Assembly: GCF_030035675.1 (NCBI RefSeq) | Contig: NC_084489.1 | Coordinates: forward strand, 19,307,501-19,371,500 | Origin: Rhineura floridana | Taxonomy: Eukaryota > Chordata > Lepidosauria > Squamata > Rhineuridae | Length of the DNA: 64,000 nt | Direction of reading: 5' to 3' | Part shown: positions 31,140-42,965 of the stretch, one piece after another | Layout: every line of letters starts with the position of its first letter | Numbering within the stretch: the first letter of the stretch is position 1 | Made by a program: the position numbers and the translations under genes | The notes under the pieces: model-generated | Seen by the model: only the letters and a program-made list of their open reading frames with translations | Told to the model about the DNA's origin: nothing | Database searches by the model: none

Positions 31140-31760
31140 ATTACATTCAATACATTTTTGGGCTCTGTTCCTGAATGACCTGTCCAAAGTAATGCAATAC
31201 TTGCTAACATCCAGATTAGATTACTAAAAAACACTCACTGTGGGGCTGCCATTGAAAACTGCTTGAAACCTTAATAGCTGGTACAAAATGCAGCAGCAAT
31301 ATTAGAGCCTGCTGTAGAGAGAGACACTGGGTTAACCACACTAATTCCCCATTTAAAGCAGGGATGAAGAATTTATGGCCCTCCAGATTGGATTTCAACT
31401 CCCATGAGCCCCGGGCCAGTATGGGCAACAGTCAGGCATGATGGGAGTCTAACAAACTTTGGAGGGTACCTGATTCTTCTTCATCTTTGCTTTAAAGAAA
31501 TGTAAGACCTGGGTCTTCTGAGAGCCACCTCATCCCATAAGAGCCCATCTGTTCTCCCATTCAACCATTGCACATAGGCTCTAGAATTCCGTCCTCTTGA
31601 GAGGTCAGTTTGGTCTGGGCCTTCCAATTCAGGGTTATCAGCAGTGTTTTCTTCTGCTGGTGTTGGTGGTTTATGTTGTTTCTGCTATTTATTTTATTAT
31701 TAGTTTGATGTATTGGTTGTTTTCAATGTATATTTTAACCCAATTAGTTGTTGTGGATGT
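31140..31760 (+). mobile_element. L2 LINE 3' part split by a MITE
   Basis: 'ctaacatccagattagatta' (SRLDY motif), 'ggggctgccattgaaaactg' (GLPLKT) and 'caaaatgcagcagcaatatt' (QNAAAIL) mark L2 ORF2. It resumes after the MITE at 31,365-31,493 with the 'aaatgtaagacctgggtctt' part and a T-rich tail. The MITE is younger than the LINE. Confidence 0.75.
31365..31489. mobile_element. Palindromic hAT MITE inserted in L2
   Basis: Begins 'cagggatgaagaatttatgg' and ends 'ttcttcttcatctttg'; the inner part is 'caactcccatgagcccc' and 'atgggagtctaac'. The flanks are atttaaag and ctttaaag, 7 of 8 equal. This matches an 8-bp hAT target duplication. Confidence 0.7.
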
Positions 31761-31799
31761 TTCCTTTAACAGAAACATGGAATGCAAATATTTTAAAAC

Positions 31800-31930
31800 A
31801 GCGGTTCCCAAACTTTTTTCCCCTTGGACCACTTTAAAAATGCTGGTCTTGGCGGACCACTTAATTCCCCCCCCTCCTATTGTAGTACTGTTCTAGATGC
31901 TATATCATTTTAAATTGTATTTTTAGGTTT
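31800..31930 (+). repeat. hAT (Charlie-like) end fragment
   Basis: 'cagcggttcccaaac' followed by 'ccccttggaccactt' and 'tggtcttggcggaccactt' is the typical CAG(T/C)GGTTCCCAAAC terminal sequence of Charlie-like hAT elements. The other end was not found. Confidence 0.6.
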
Positions 31931-31934
31931 ACCT

Positions 31935-32515
31935 GAGAATGCAGCCTACACACTGTAGTTCAGTGTCCAGGTTAACTGTCAAATTCACAGAACATATGTT
32001 AACTTGTCTGTTCATACAGGAAATCCAGTTTACTGCTGTCTTTAAGGAAATCATTGATTGCTATAACTTTGGCATTCAGCCAGCTGCTCCTGCGTAAAGA
32101 ACACAACATCAACATGCTTCTGGCTTAAACACAACTATGAAAAGTAAATCCCCGTAAAAAAGTCTTGTAACACTTCTTGTCATCTCTAGGGAAAGGATAT
32201 TCTTCTTTTTTGGAGCAGCCACAGGGTCCTGAATCAGCATGCATGGGAAACACATGAGGACATCTGATCAAGTTGATGTGTCTGCTGATCCTCCTGCCTA
32301 TAAATTTGAGTGTTGCTGGTTGTGAAGCTGTGACCACTTTGCAGCTTTTGAATAATCAGTAACTTTAACCCTAACACTAACTACCCACTTGACACTAAGT
32401 ATTCATGCAGCCTCTTAACAAAAGTAAAATAGTGCAAGACTAGCCCTGCAGCAATGCCCTGCTATCACAATAACCTTGGTAGTTGTTTAGAAAAATTGAA
32501 AAAAATAGAAAATAC
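31935..32515. other. Unassigned
   Basis: Nothing recognised. Confidence 0.4.
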
Positions 32516-32519
32516 ATTA

Positions 32520-34312
32520 AACCATTGCAGGGATGGCGTCAAGAAGACTAAAGATGAGAATGAGATGAGGTTAGCAAAGGATGCTAAAAGTAACAAAAAG
32601 CCGCTTTCAGGTACATCCATAGCAAAAGACAAAGGAAATGGTGGTTTGGCTACTCAATGAGGATGGCAAAATGATAATAGGCCAAAAAAAAAGGCAGAAG
32701 TGGTTAATTCCTACTTTGGCACAGTCTTCTTCCAAAAGAGGTCTATGACCCTCCTGGCAAACATGAAGTCCTGAAGGGGCAGGATGGCAGCTTGAGATAT
32801 AGACAAATGGTCAAGCAATATCTAATTACTTTGAATGAGTTCAAATCTCCAGGGCCCAATGAACTGCATCCTAGAGTGATGAAGGAACTAGCTAAAGAAC
32901 TCTTAGAACCACAATCGATTATCTTTACAAAATCATGGAGGATGGGTGAAGGGCCAGATGACTGAAGGGCTAATGCTGTCCCTATCTTCAAAAAGGGCAA
33001 AAAGGATCTGGGACCTACAAACCATTCAGTCAGATATCAATCCCTGGGAGAATCCTGAAGTAGATTATAAAGAGGTCATTCTGTAAACACCTTGAAAACA
33101 ATGCAGTGATTCCTAGAAGCCAACATGGATTTGTAAAAAACAAATCCTGCCAGACTAATCTTATCTCATTTTTTGATCAGGTAACCACCCTGGTAGACTG
33201 TGGGAATGCTGTGCACATATCTTGATTTCAGCAAAGCTTTTGACAAAAAGTACCCCATGATATTCTGATTAGCAAGCTTGCTAGTGGGTTAGATGGAACA
33301 ACTATCAGGTGGATCCACAGTTGGCTCCAGAATCGTATTCAGAGTGCTTATCAATGGTTCCTTCTGAAACTGGGCAGAAGTAACGAGTGGGGTACCACAG
33401 GGCTCGGTCCTGGGCCCAGTGCTCTTCAACATTTTTATTAACAACTTGGATGAGGAGGTACAAATCTGCAGATGATACAGAATTGAGGGGCACAGCTAAT
33501 ACCGTGGAAGACAGAAACAAAATTCAAAGGGATCTTGATAGGCTGGAGCATTGGGCTGAAAACAACAGAAGGAAATTTAACAAGGATAAGTGCAAAGTTT
33601 TACATCTAGGAAAAAGAAACCAAATGCACAGCTTTAAGATGTGGAATACTTGGCTCAACAATACTATGTGCAAGAAGGATCTTGGAATTGTTGTTGATCA
33701 CAAAGCTGAGTATGAGCAAACAGTGTGATGTGGCTGCAAAAATAGACAAATTCTATTTTAGGCTGTATTAGTTCCCCTCTATTCGGCACTAGTTAGGCCT
33801 CATCTTGAGTACTGTGTCCAGTTCTGGACACCACACTTTAAGAAAGATGCAGACAAACTGGAACAGGTTCAAGGAGGGTAACAAGAATGATCAGGGGACT
33901 GGAAACAAAGCCCTATGAGGAGAGACTGAAATAATTGGGCATGTTTATCCTTGAGAAGACTGAAGGCAGATATGATAGCACTCTTCAAGTACTTGAAAGG
34001 TGGTCACACAGAGGAGGGCCAGGATCTCTTCTCAATCATCCCAGAGTGCAGGACATAGAATAATGGGCTCAATTTACAAGAAGCCAGATTTTGGCTAAAC
34101 ATAAGGAAAAACTTCCAGTTGGAGTGGGACAACAATGAAATCAATTATCTAGGGAGGTGGTGGGCTCTCCAACCCTGAAGGCATTCAAAAGGCAGTTGGG
34201 CAGCCATTTGTCAAGTATGCTTTGAGTTGGATTCCTACCTTGAGCAGGGGGTTACTCGATGGCCTTATAGGCCCCTTCCACTCTACTACTCTATGATTCT
34301 ATTCTATGATGC
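32520..34312 (+). mobile_element. CR1 LINE, 3' part with intact-looking 3' terminus
   Basis: Motifs in + frames: 'LAKDAKSNKK', 'VNSYFGTVFFQKRS', the SPGPNELHPRV-like region near 32,850, 'NAVPIFKKGK', 'FVKNKSCQTNLIS'-like, '[19 protein letters not shown]', 'LDRLEHWAENNRRKFNKDKC' and 'DLGIVVDHK'. The 3' UTR ends with 'actctatgattctattctat', the short octamer-like repeat at CR1 3' ends. The reading frame is broken many times. A small AT-rich deletion lies around the YADD site, which is not readable. Confidence 0.85.
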
Positions 34313-34317
34313 ATACA

Positions 34318-34530
34318 TTTAAAACACTCTTATACCACTTTAACAGTCATGGCTTCCCCCAAAGAATCCCGGGAATGGTAGTTTATTAAGGGTGCTGGGG
34401 GAATTTTAGTTCTGTGAGGGGTGTCTTAACAACTCTCAGCACCCTTTACAAACTAGTTCTCAAGATTCTTTGGGTGAAGCCATGACTACTAAAGTATTGC
34501 AGGACTGCTTTAAATGTATGGCGTGAATGT
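34318..34530. repeat. Palindromic MITE, 'ccaaagaatcccggg' family
   Basis: 'acatttaaaacactc', 'aacagtcatggcttccccca' and 'aagaatcccgggaatgg' are mirrored by 'aagattctttgggtgaagcc', 'atgactactaaagtattgc' and 'ctttaaatgtatgg', with a centre 'aactctcagcaccctttac'. The sibling copy is at 44,050-44,325. Confidence 0.75.
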
Positions 34531-34572
34531 GCGCCTGCTTTCTTGTGCTCTCCCCCTTAAACACTAATTAAG

Positions 34573-34664
34573 GGCTACAATCTTAATCCCACTTATCTGG
34601 GAGTAAGCCCTACTAAATTCAATACAACTTACTTCTGAGTAGACATATTTAGGATTGCGCTGTA
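34573..34664. repeat. 85-bp palindromic repeat, copy 8
   Basis: 'gggctacaatcttaatccc' to 'tatttaggattgcgc' with central 'ctactaaattcaatacaac'. Confidence 0.65.
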
Positions 34665-35163
34665 AAACAAAACAGTCTGGAAATATCTGATGCTGCAGTA
34701 TTGTTGAAGCTATGCAGGTATGGATCTGATCAGTTCCTTGGCTAGGAGACAAGAAGCCCCACATAAGGACAGGATATACAGTATAATCAGCAAAACATTT
34801 TAAGATGAATTTTCAAGTATCCCTTTATTGGGACTGGTTTTTTAAAAAAGAAATGTGAAAGGTATTTATTTCATTGCTAGGCAATAAGTCAAAACCTGCT
34901 TCTGGAATTGAGCTCCGGGAACCATAGAAAGCCAGTAATAAAATAGGATAACTGGTATAATGTGCTTCCAGCAAGCTTCCCTCACCAGGTGGCAAGTCAT
35001 TGCATTCTGCTCTGGTTCCCAGATCAAAAATTATTTGGAATCTTACATTTCATTTGACAACTGAAGTAACAGGTCTTGGATGACGGAAACTCTTATGAAC
35101 TTGGAAACAAATGCAGAAAATATAAAAAAAACCCAGAAAATAGAAATAATCCACAACAAAACC

Positions 35164-37522
35164 TTTATTGGTTTACGGATATTCATTTGTGAAGAAAATA
35201 TTAATGTTATTTTGCATTGCCTTGTGATCTGATTTTCCCGTGGTTAGACATCTTCTATTATTTAAAGAGAGTAAATAATACTACTTTCAATTTAATCATT
35301 TGATTTTTACCTTTTTATTCCACAAATGATATCATGGTCTCTTGGTACACGAAACGGTCCTCATACATTCGTGATTTTTTTTAACTATTCAAAATTGTTA
35401 AATTTATTGGTTGTCTTAAGATACATTCGGATAAAAAGATGTAGGTACTTGCAAATTGCAATTAAGTGCACACGTACAAACAGCAAGTAGAGGCAATGAT
35501 AATGTGCTAAAATGTTTGTAGAATAAATAGAAATCTGGAAACACATGCAACAGCGTGTGTACGTGCTTACCACCTCTCTTGCTCTCCTCTAACATTCCCA
35601 GTATTCATGGCGGTATTGCAGATAGCTAATTCATGTAAAGATACCCGGCTCATCTGTCATTCATAAACAACAACAACAACAACACCAGTCTACCAATACA
35701 AATAATTATCAGTGCTAATGATTTAGTAACAGTCTGGCACAAGGGCAATGCACAGCAATTTACATGTAGTGCAGTACTGGCATAAAAAAAATAAAGTGGG
35801 TTTTTTAAATTAATCAAGAAGAACAGCCATCCACACAACCATGCATGCCAATTGCTTCAAAATGAAAACTCAAAAATAATCTTGACCTGGGGCACAAAGC
35901 ATCAGGAAGTTCTTGTGAATACACCCCACTGAAATGAATGGAAGTTGTTCAAGAAGATGCTGGCACAGCCCACATTCATTTCATTGGGGCTTGGCAGAAG
36001 AACTTATTGGTGCATTGTGCTCCTCATTTGTTCTCAGTTCCTTTGAGATGTTATTTCATATTTCTACACATTGGACTATTTTGGATGCAATGTTAAACTG
36101 TGATTTAGCGTTACAGCTATAAACCTTAGGCTAGGGAACTTCCACCTCACCTCTGCTCCTCTGATACAACCCGAAGGTCACAAGCATCTGCTTCCACTTT
36201 TAAACTAACTAGAGCTCCCTGCAATGTCTGAAGTGTGCGCGCGTGTGGGACTCTAAGTTAATGTATAACTATGGTTAGTTGAACAAGTCAGGATCATAAA
36301 CCAGAGTTTGATCCTGGCTTGTTTAAATGAATCATTTCTAAAAAACATATAATGCTAAACCATAAATTATTGTTACATCCAAAAAAGCCCATTATCTCTG
36401 GGGAAAGAAAAGTCAAAATACTGAGGATTTCCAAAAGGTATAAGGGCAGATGAAGTAAAACTATTTGCTAGTAACAGCTAGCTAGCAGCTGTATCATCTG
36501 GATATGAAGGAAACAGATATGTGAAAGACAATTATAACTTCACTTAAATTAGCAATGTTCTAACCCTGTTTACAAAATGATCCACTGGGTCATTTTAATA
36601 CCTCAAAATCTAGACAGAAGAGGTGGAAAACAGATGAAAATATTTCTCCTTCACTTGTACCACTCTTGCTAATTTTTTTTTAATTATTCTCTAAAGACAC
36701 ATTTTGGCAACACCGTACTACATTTGTTTAAATTTTTTAAACATACCTACAATCAACTCTTTCAGTGACTTTGGTTCCTCATGAAAGCGAGTGGGTATTT
36801 TCAGTGTCTGCAACAAAATACTATTTAAAGCATTTTCTCTTCCACACTCCAGTGCAGCATTGAAAATAAAATTAACATAGAACATGAATATGTTAGAAAG
36901 AACAGCAGCAGAGGTGTGTTTTCTTCCAGGCATGTAGCAGATTTAGCAGTCACTTTCAACACATTATTACTTCAAGTTTATTGTGTAAGGAAAAAAAGTC
37001 CTTTAAATCAGTTAGGCATATGAGCCACGAGCAAGGATATTTACCTCTCCTCCATAAAGGCAAAATAAGATGGTCAGACTGCTAAGCTACTTGCTTTGAT
37101 GAACAATTCCTGAACTACAAAGACTTCTTGCATTTATAGGAGTTATGATGTGCGCTGATATTCCACAATTCTGATAGCATGATCAGTAACCTTTGCTAGA
37201 TAAGGCTATTTCCAATGTCAAGCTAAGCTAACTAGAGAATTCATTTTTTTTAATCTAAGGATTGCTTTTTTTCAGTGCAAAGAAACACAAAAACACCTTT
37301 TTCAAAAAGTTAGCATGTTAAATTGTCAAAACAGTGTCATGATTCACTTATAATACATCTAGTACATATTTACATCCTGTACAAAGTTTACACTCTTTTT
37401 TCCCATTAGGCACAAAGTTGATTTGTCAAACTCAACAGTAAATGGAAGAAAAAATCTTTAAAAAATGTCTGAAGGAGGGTCCTTGGTATCTCTTTGAGAA
37501 ATTCAGCCACATATTAAGTCAT
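35164..37522 (-). other. TRAK1: TRAK1 3' UTR (end inferred)
   Basis: Downstream of the stop at 37,523-37,525 the - strand is AT-rich and non-coding for 2.36 kb to a complement of AATAAA at 35,164-35,169. A second candidate lies near 34,816. The UTR extent is inferred from the signal alone. Open frames such as 35,385-35,573 or 36,718-36,933 have no known motif. Confidence 0.5.
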
Positions 37523-38321
37523 TCACTGTAAGCTAGTTTGTTTGGGAAGCTTTGCTCCCATTAGGATGCCAGGTGTTAAAGATGATGGACCTTTCATCTG
37601 CATGCTGGAACCCACCATTGTCGGGAAGCTTCGATTCCTTCTAATGCCACTGTTCAACTGAATGCCCCCAATAGCACTTGTTCCAGCAGGACAACCCAAG
37701 GGTAGGCTTTCTGGCACCAGGCTCCCAGAAACAAAGGCCTTCATTGGCCTTGGTGCCCCAGGGAGAAGAAGTCCTTGTTCATCAGTTAATGTAGGAACTT
37801 GTGTTTGCCCCGAGCTCACTACTTTGGCAATTCCAAACTTTTTTATTTTGTCCACTAGGTTAAGGTTGGAGACGGACACATCAGTTTGACTCTCGCTGTT
37901 CCTGATGTTCTTTTTGTTCCTCACCTCCTTCAGAATGGAACTGGCAGGTTTGGAAGCTAGGAAGTTGTCATAAGGGGGACTCGTGCATTTGAACTCAAAA
38001 GATGGCGGGGAAGAAGAAGGTGTCTGCATAGGTGAGTTTGGAGGAGTAGAAGGAATGGCAGCCATTTTGGGAGAATATGTGCTCAGGAGGGTGCTTCTGC
38101 CAGCTCTGTCCCAGCTCAGTGGGTTGTATACTGCTGCTGATATCCCACGCTCCTTGAGCAACCACACAAGCCCCAAGGATGTGCTCATAGTAGTTGTGGA
38201 CTCTCGAAGATTAGTGAAGGATTCTACCAGACTCAGACGCCGAGGAGTGCACGGGGTAGCCACTGGGGTGCCTTTCAAATTGCCAACACTGCTACAAGCT
38301 GGAGTAGGTGCTGTATTAAGG
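37523..38321 (-). CDS. TRAK1: TRAK1 terminal coding exon
   Basis: Acceptor 'ccccccccag' lies at 38,322 and above. The first base completes a Ser codon, then 265 residues and TGA. The exon reads LNTAPTPACSSVGNLKGTPV, CTPRRLSLVESFTN, 'PSTPPNSPMQTPSSSPPSFE', 'SESQTDVSVSNLNLVDKIKK', 'GIQLNSGIRRNRSFPTM' and ends AKLPKQTSLQ. It is rich in SP/TP sites. It is conserved with mammals except for a divergent 25-residue stretch after 'DEQGLL'. Confidence 0.95.
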
Positions 38322-41300
38322 CTGGGGGGGGGAGGAGGCAGAAAACGGAGTTAGTATCTCCAACAGAAATCCCTATGTTCAAATTACTTCCCCTTTAAAA
38401 ACCCACATATAAAAACATACTTAGTACCAATCCACTTGCCTCTGATTATATAAAGGTAAACTTTAGAGATCATGTTTGTCCAGGAAGGCTGGATAAATTG
38501 CTTCTCAGCCACCGTTCTCAGGAACGCTTTGAATGCAGTGCATTCTTCTACTTACTGGACCATGCATGCTCCTGCGAGCTTATTTTGGCCAATAAGGAAA
38601 TGTGTGTGAGTAAGCATTTGCGAGTTATGACAAACAGTTAACAGTTTAGTAATATGATTGCAGCTGTTTGTAAGTATACGAATAGGACATAAGTGCAGTG
38701 AAGTTCCAATAGTTATGCTTTCCATTTTATCACTAGTTGCAAAAAAAAGAAGGAATACTTGTCCTAAACTCCTTTTTATTGACAATTTTAATGTGAGTTT
38801 TAGAGGTTCTTTTTGCAATCAAGCCATATATACATTTTTCTAAATAAAAAAAATAAAGAGAAGGAGTATGCCCCTGTTTTATAGCAAAGGCTCTTAAATG
38901 TGAGCACCCTACAACCAGGCCACATCCACATATGAGTCTAAAATCACTTTTCAGTCTACTGTGCATCAGTCTGGATGCTATTAAATGTGGGAAATATAGA
39001 AGACCAGAGTTATTTTAAAATAAATGTACATTCTAGCTAATGTAAGGTGGTAACATTAAAATTACAGTTGAGGAAAAGAGGGGGGGGGCTTCAATCAACA
39101 TGATCATGTACAAAAGCTACCTTAAACTCCTAGTTGCAAACAACAACCTTGGTTTCCATGCACAACGGAGTAGCAACAGCTGTGATGGGGTTTGCAAGTT
39201 ATATCAATTTCTTTCATCAACATATTTCCCTTTAACACACAGTAAAAAGGAAACCCCATAATTAAACAAAGTATGTGTGTAGAGAAAAGGGCTAGAAACT
39301 GATGCTTACATTTCTGACTCCTATCCACCCAAAAGAGAGCTGGTAATTATTAGTGGCAATTTCGAGCTCACAACTTCTCACATATACCATGCAACTGTCT
39401 GATAAATTTCTGATTAGTTAGAGTGAATGATGACTCTCTTTATCTTCCAATCCCATCAAGCAAACCCTGAGCAACAGGTCACAAATACCAATCAAAAGTC
39501 AATCTCATTCAATAATGCAAAACAGGCAATATGCACTCTAAAAATGCATGCAAGTTTATCTAGAAGCTTGGTCAATTCCGCTAGTTACAGTGGCTAAGAA
39601 AATTGTTTTTCTTTTACTAGACTGCTGACTCTTCCTTTTAGAAGAGAAGCTTTAAATGAGTTTTCTGCTATCAATACATTCTGATTACAGTGATGACAGG
39701 AGTAAACAAATAATTTTAGCATGTGTTTTAATTTTTTTTTATTTTAAAATTGTGTTTTAAATTGTTTTTAAATTTGTATATTTGTTTTAATGTTTTTAGT
39801 TACTGTAAACCGCCCAGAGAGCTTCAGCTATGGGGTGGTATATAAGTACAATAAAAATAAATAAATAAATAAATGTGTGGCAGAGCATGAATTAAGATGT
39901 TCACAAATCCCATTATATACTTCTCTGCTGTGGATACCTGCTACAAAACAATATAGTCACTGAAATAATAATATTTGCACTGACCAACAAGGTTCATATT
40001 GGAGCCAATATAAATCTTTTCTCTCTTTTAAAACAGCACACATTGTTTATACTAGGTATACTGGTGAAAATTCATTTTGGAAGATATAAGACTAGCATAA
40101 GCAGAGTGTCTCAGGGCTAGCTCACACAGCTTGCAGTTTCCCTTCCACACATAGCTCCAGTGACATATACATCTGGGGAAACATTAGTGTGAACTAGGCT
40201 GTACACAGGCCAAGCTGACAACTATTTTCAGACAGCAAGTATTATATAGCCACAGGGATCACAGAATTCACTGTCTGTATGCATAAGTAGCTGTGTCTGC
40301 ATGAACATTTCCCCATTTGACTGAAGGCAAGAAGGGTAGTAGTTGCTCTGAAGTTTAAAAAACCAAACTGCCTGTGGGAGCTCAAAAGTGGACCTTTAAG
40401 CTTTAAGTTTTGCCAGTTTTTGTGCAGACTAAGCAGTTGATCTGCACTGATTGTTCCTTTTAGTAGGATAAAGTGATCTGTGGACATCACCTTCTTAAAT
40501 TATTTCAAGAATCTACTTCACTGATGCTTGGTATTTTATGGCACTGGATGGCTTTCTTATACATATCAGATTATCATATTAAAAACAAAACACAGGATTA
40601 ATAAACTGTGTGGGCTGAAGTGCTGCAAATATTACCTGAGCCAATTCTCCTGGTGATGGCAGAAGTGTCAAAATATGGGGATCTAACACAGGGAAGCTGA
40701 ATGACAAGTATTCTGTGCTCTGAAATGATTTAGCACTCATTTGGAAACACTTAGCTCAATGAAGGCCACAGAATTAAGCTTGGCAGCTGTAACTGAAAAA
40801 GTAGTTTCTTAGATTGCAACCAAAGGGCTGCATTCTTATGAAAATGTCTTCGCAGTAATAGCATGGAACTGCACTGTGCATGCAGGCAGAGACTAACAGA
40901 GTCATAGAAAAAATGCTACATCGCTGCAATTCTATCAACTGACAATATAGATCGGAGTGGATGGGCTTTTGAAGGAACTAGAAGCATAACATTTATTTGA
41001 GGTATAATCCCATGAACCAGCAACCATGAGATCATGATTGAAATTATAGGGTGGTTCAAGGACACTTTATGAAAAGACAGCCTAAGAATGTATTCTTGTC
41101 ACCATATTTTATATGCAATGATGTATCCTGACAAGTCTTCAACATGAAGTGAGCTATGCATATATTCACTAAAAAGCTGGCGTGCACTGACCACAATGTG
41201 TACAAAAAAAAGCAATGAGGAGCTGGCTCAAGAGAAGCCAAAAAGTACACAAAATTTGGAAAAAGCACATTAATCACAACAGCCAGCTCCCTACTGCATA

Positions 41301-42896
41301 GCAAATGCTTCATATACCCTCTTGTGGTGTATAGTTGTAATTCCAGTTGTTGATACAGCCAGCTAACTCCACACTGCTGGTTTCACAAGGGAACTGTGGT
41401 GGAAGCCAACACAAAAAGTAACTCATGTCATTGCTGAATTATAAACATACAGAAGAACGGTAATGGAAAACGTAACATTTTCCCCTTTGGCTACATGTTA
41501 AATATATTTTTGATATGCATAGACAGATAAAAATGAACCAGCGTTCATTTGTGTTAAGTGCCCTCAAAACATGAAGGTACTTTTGTTTTGTTTTCAATAA
41601 GCATGCAGTGGAAAGACTTAACAGTGTTACATGTCATTAAAAATTGGTGCAACATTGGGAAAAGTGGCCAGGTTTTGGTATTTCATATGAAAAAAAAATA
41701 CAAGTAAGTGTGTGTGCATGCATGTGCAGTCACCTGACTATAATTTTGCCCTAAGAGTAGTGATTTTATAGGTCAAAACATTCACTTTCTTCTATATTTG
41801 CTACTCTTGATTCAGTGTACAAGACCAGTCTAACAAAATCTGCTAGTAAGCTCCAGTACAAGCAAACAGCTTGTCCATTCCCACTCAGTCCAGGCTTAAA
41901 AGACCCTTTCCTAGTCATTGGTTCTAGGCTTGGGTTGATATATAGAATGGGTGACTGTACAAAGAATACCAGATCAGCAGCAGTTACCGGAAAGGAACCA
42001 TTATAGCTTCTACATAGTCCCACACTTGAAGATAGTTGGCAGGCTCTTTCATAAAAGAGGGAGCAATGGAACATAAATGAGTGACTAAAAATTCTGGAGA
42101 TTTTCATCCTATTCTCTTTTAAATATAGGACTTGCAAAATCTCCTTAGGCATTTGATGCCATATGAGATCAAAAAAAGCAGTTGGCAGCTGACAATTATT
42201 ATTATAATAATGCCTGCTATAACATCGTGTCTGGGATAAAAACGTCCCTTTCTGTTCAGCATCTGTAAATTGCTGCAGGGTTTACCCTAGCCCTTTCTAT
42301 CCCCAAATGGATCTGTTGAGTAATCTTCCTAATCAAACAATGCACATGCTAACTAAATACTGGGAATAACATGGAAAATAAAATTTAATTTAGGAAGCGA
42401 GTTCATTTTTATAACACTTGGTCAGAGCTTGGAAGTAATTTGCTACAAGTAACAAATTACTTGTAATTCATTACTTTTTTGAGGAACAAGTAGGTAATTC
42501 CTTTAAATTTTGATTGTAATAGAACTAGGAGTAATTTTATTACTTTTGTGGAGTAATTGTAATGTTTCCAGCATTAGTTTTGGGCAATACTTGGGGGGAG
42601 GAAGCAGGGGAAGTCATCTGCTCCTCTGGTTTGTGGATGAAAACCATGTGCCTCAAACTGGGCTTCTGTGCAGCGTTGCTCTTCCCTCATGCTCTGTGGG
42701 TGTGTAGGAGGCAACGAGGAAGGAGGTGGAGAATAAGATGGGGTGGAGTGGAGAAAACAGTTGTTGAAAAAAATGGATGGTGGTGGCGAAGAATGGAGTG
42801 GAGGGAAAAAGGAGCCAGAGGGCAAGAACATGGATAAAGGAGGAGAAGGAGGCAGCAGCAGAATGGAGATAAAGAACTGTGCAGGTGAAAGATGAT

Positions 42897-42965
<69 letters not shown>

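Noticed and set aside
32520-34312. Host gene with reverse-transcriptase motif
   Set aside because: The motifs and the 3' terminal octamer-like repeat identify a broken CR1 LINE.
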